Source: Cornus controversa (taxonomy: Eukaryota > Streptophyta > Magnoliopsida > Cornales > Cornaceae). From it: a DNA stretch of 64,000 nucleotides. Below the pieces are notes generated by a model. That model searched no databases and was not told where the DNA came from. It worked only from the letters and a program-made list of their open reading frames with translations. The translations under genes were made by a program, and so were the position numbers. The stretch spans positions 82,973,270-83,037,269 of the forward strand of contig CM048846.1 in NCBI GenBank assembly GCA_026545225.1, written 5' to 3'. The stretch's first letter is position 1. The number at the start of each line of letters is the position of its first letter. This document shows, piece by piece, positions 62,349 through 64,000 of this stretch.

Positions 62349-63245
62349 AACACTTACACCTTCTAGTTTGCAAATTGATAATAAATACCCCATTCTATTA
62401 ATCAAACTAACGGTTATTGCTGATGTCATCAAAATTTAATCTTAAAAGGACAATTATACCCTTAAAAATATTACAGCTGAAGTTGGCGGGACTCGGTTTC
62501 AATGGCAGCTTCGACATTGGGATAGTAGTGACTAGTGGTTTAGCCGGAGTTGGGTCTTCTCGGTAGTGGTTTCAATGGTTAGTGTTGATGACGTAGGTGG
62601 TGAAGCATAGTGAAGACAGAGGTGGGTGGTGGCTCGGCTGGAGGTGATGTTGTTACAGTTGAAGGTTTGAAGTGGGTCTGCTCACAATGATGGCTCATGG
62701 TGGGGGAAGTGGGTATACACAACTGTTTGGGTGTTGCTTGAATAATGGTGGTGGAGTTGGTGGGTCTGACCGGCATTGGGTCTATTTGGCCGAGGTGATG
62801 ATGGTAGTGGAGATATGGGTTTTCTAAGTGTGGCAGTGGAGGTGGTGGGTCTCGACTTCAATGGCAGCTCCGACATTGGGATGGTAGTGGCTAGTTGTTT
62901 GGTTGGAGCTAGGTCTTCTCTGCAGTGGTTTCAATGGTGAGTGTTCATGGTGTAGGTGGTGAAGCTTGGTAGAGACGGAGGTGGGTAGTGGCTCAACTGG
63001 AGGTGATGTTGATACGGTTGAAGGTCTGAAGTGGGTCTATTCAAAGTGGTGGCTCATGATGTGGTATAATTGTCCTTCTAAGATTAAATTTTGATGATAT
63101 CAGCAATAATTGTTAGTTTGATTGAGATAAAGGGGTATTTGTTACCAATGTGCAAACTAGATGGGGTAAGTGTTATATGCCAATACACAGGGGAGATAAG
63201 TGTTATAAAGTCAATCTAGAAGAAGGTAAGTGTAATTTGCCCTTT
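62349..63245. mobile_element. Inverted-repeat element with internal tandem duplication
   Basis: 62349-62459 and 63063-63175 are long imperfect inverted repeats (ATAACACTTACmCC, CTAGTTTGCAmATTG, ATTAATCAAACTAAC, GGACAATTATACC). The right side has a further ~70 bp of GGTAAGTGTwAT-like repeats ending AATTTGCCC. Between the arms, two G-rich blocks of about 340-360 bp (from about 62480 and 62835) repeat each other: TTCAATGGCAGCTyCGACAT, AGTGGTTTCAATGGT and GAGGTGATGTTG occur in both. Noncoding. It looks like a MULE-type or foldback nonautonomous element; no target duplication was established. Confidence 0.6.
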
Positions 63246-63770
63246 GAATAATTGCTCAAAAGCTTTCAAAACAAGACAACTTCTTCTACACACCAATTGG
63301 ACATTGTTTTATTAATTTTTTTGGAATTGATTAAAACAAAAAACAGTGTTGTCGGCAAGTAAAGTGTCAATTTAAAGGCAATTTAATCCATCAAAAAATA
63401 CTACAAATTAATTATAAAAATGTAATATTCCTTGAACCAAATTTTCTTGCCTAATAAATGTGGTGGTGGCAAATGTCAAGTAAAGGTGAGGTTTACATTA
63501 AATTATACATTATACATTCGAATGGTGATATGCAAGTCATGTGTTTGAAAAATATCACAAATTTGTATTTGCATATATTGGATGGTAATACTACTTAGTG
63601 ATGTGAACGTTACATTACAGTTGAAACATATAATTTCTCAAGTCCTTTCTATTCTTTTTTATGTTCAAGCTCATGTGGCATCTTTTTGAAAAGTATCTTT
63701 TTATCCGAGAACCGAGCTCAATCTAGCTTATTTTTTGTCGGGTTGTGTAACTTTTATTTTTCTCTTGAAC
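63246..63770. other. Unassigned intergenic sequence
   Basis: AT-rich, no coding or repeat signature that I recognise. Confidence 0.3.
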
Positions 63771-64000
63771 TTTCGTGTAATACCCCACTCCAACACATGG
63801 TATGGTATTGTCTGCTTTGGGTCTGAGCCCGCACGGTTTTGCTCTTTGGTTTACCCCAAAAGGCCTCATACCATTTGAAGAGAACATACTACATATAAGC
63901 ACATCCCCTTTTTCACACCCAGGTAATGTGGGATTGAGCACCCTGTATCCTGTCAGTGTGGTAGCTCAGCCCAGTGTCTGTCTTCGCACCCGCCCACTCA
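63771..64000 (+). repeat. LTR-like sequence at the right edge
   Basis: TGTAATACCCCACTCCAACA, GAGCCCGCACGGTTTTGC, CCCCAAAAGGCCTCATACCA and ATGTGGGATTGAGCACCC are phrases common in plant LTR U3 regions. It runs off the window, so neither end nor class can be confirmed. Confidence 0.35.

Larger units (their letters stand above)
58712..62349 (+). repeat. Segmental duplication, copy 2 (TOM2A intron 5, exon 6 and 3' flank)
   Basis: Collinear with 39819-43352 and 49319-49543. It includes the LINE RNase H fragment, the pyrimidine tract and acceptor, exon 6, the 3' UTR and flank, and the unoccupied Copia A site near 62117. It begins 57 bp after the dioxygenase stop and ends at the border of an inverted-repeat element. 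About 3.6 kb. Confidence 0.92.

Noticed and set aside
62579..62876. Pro/Thr/Ser-rich minus-strand open frames
   Set aside because: They lie in the duplicated G-rich interior of an inverted-repeat element and lack any domain or conserved start.

Overview
This is a stretch of plant nuclear genome, almost certainly a eudicot. The genes carry GT-AG introns, the sequence is AT-rich with many (TA)n and (CT)n tracts, and most of the DNA between and inside genes is plant transposon debris: Ty1-copia and Ty3-gypsy LTR elements, L1-type and RTE-type LINEs, tRNA-derived SINE remnants, and hAT and Tourist-like MITEs. I see no CRISPR array, operon, rRNA gene, convincing tRNA gene or organellar insert.

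Four host genes are supported exon by exon. (1) Minus strand, 11884 down to 1 and running off the left edge: phosphoacetylglucosamine mutase (AGM1/PGM3, DRT101 type) of the UDP-GlcNAc pathway, six coding exons and 411 residues visible. Its third intron is 9.4 kb and holds an old Copia element without RT plus a 5'-truncated L1 LINE. (2) Minus strand, 24205-22353: a complete 139-aa VPS55 endosomal membrane protein in four coding exons, probably with a long 5'-UTR intron. (3) Plus strand, 33604-42448: a complete 280-aa TOM2A-type tetraspanin in six coding exons, ending in a CaaX prenylation signal. (4) Plus strand, 56663-58655: a complete 353-aa SRG1-like 2-oxoglutarate/Fe(II) dioxygenase in four exons.

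Layout. 1-11.9 kb: AGM gene with nested retroelements. 12.1-18 kb: a chain of small DNA transposons (foldback element, Tourist-like MITE, 1.5-kb hAT element with perfect 8-bp target duplication, RTE LINE stub with 12-bp target duplication, hAT MITE). 18.8-21.2 kb: gypsy LTR-like sequence. 22.2-42.9 kb: VPS55 and TOM2A head to head; these are neighbouring loci in Arabidopsis too (At1g32410 and At1g32400), so this looks like retained microsynteny. 43.3-49.3 kb: a young full-length Copia element (Copia A) with 5-bp target duplication. 49.5-55.0 kb: a second, chimeric Copia element made of two families joined inside pol. 56.6-58.7 kb: the dioxygenase gene. 58.7-62.3 kb: a segmental copy of the TOM2A 3' end (part of intron 5, exon 6, 3' flank). 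62.3-64 kb: an inverted-repeat element and LTR-like sequence.

The strongest unexpected signals are: the duplicated TOM2A terminal exon, intact with splice site and CaaX box, lying on the far side of another gene; the unoccupied Copia A insertion site preserved in that second copy; a 146-bp-arm inverted repeat whose spacer is flipped between the two copies; the chimeric Copia element; and a 336-bp gypsy integrase fragment flanked by a perfect 38-bp direct repeat. I found no wholly new molecular system. The interest lies in genome rearrangement around TOM2A.
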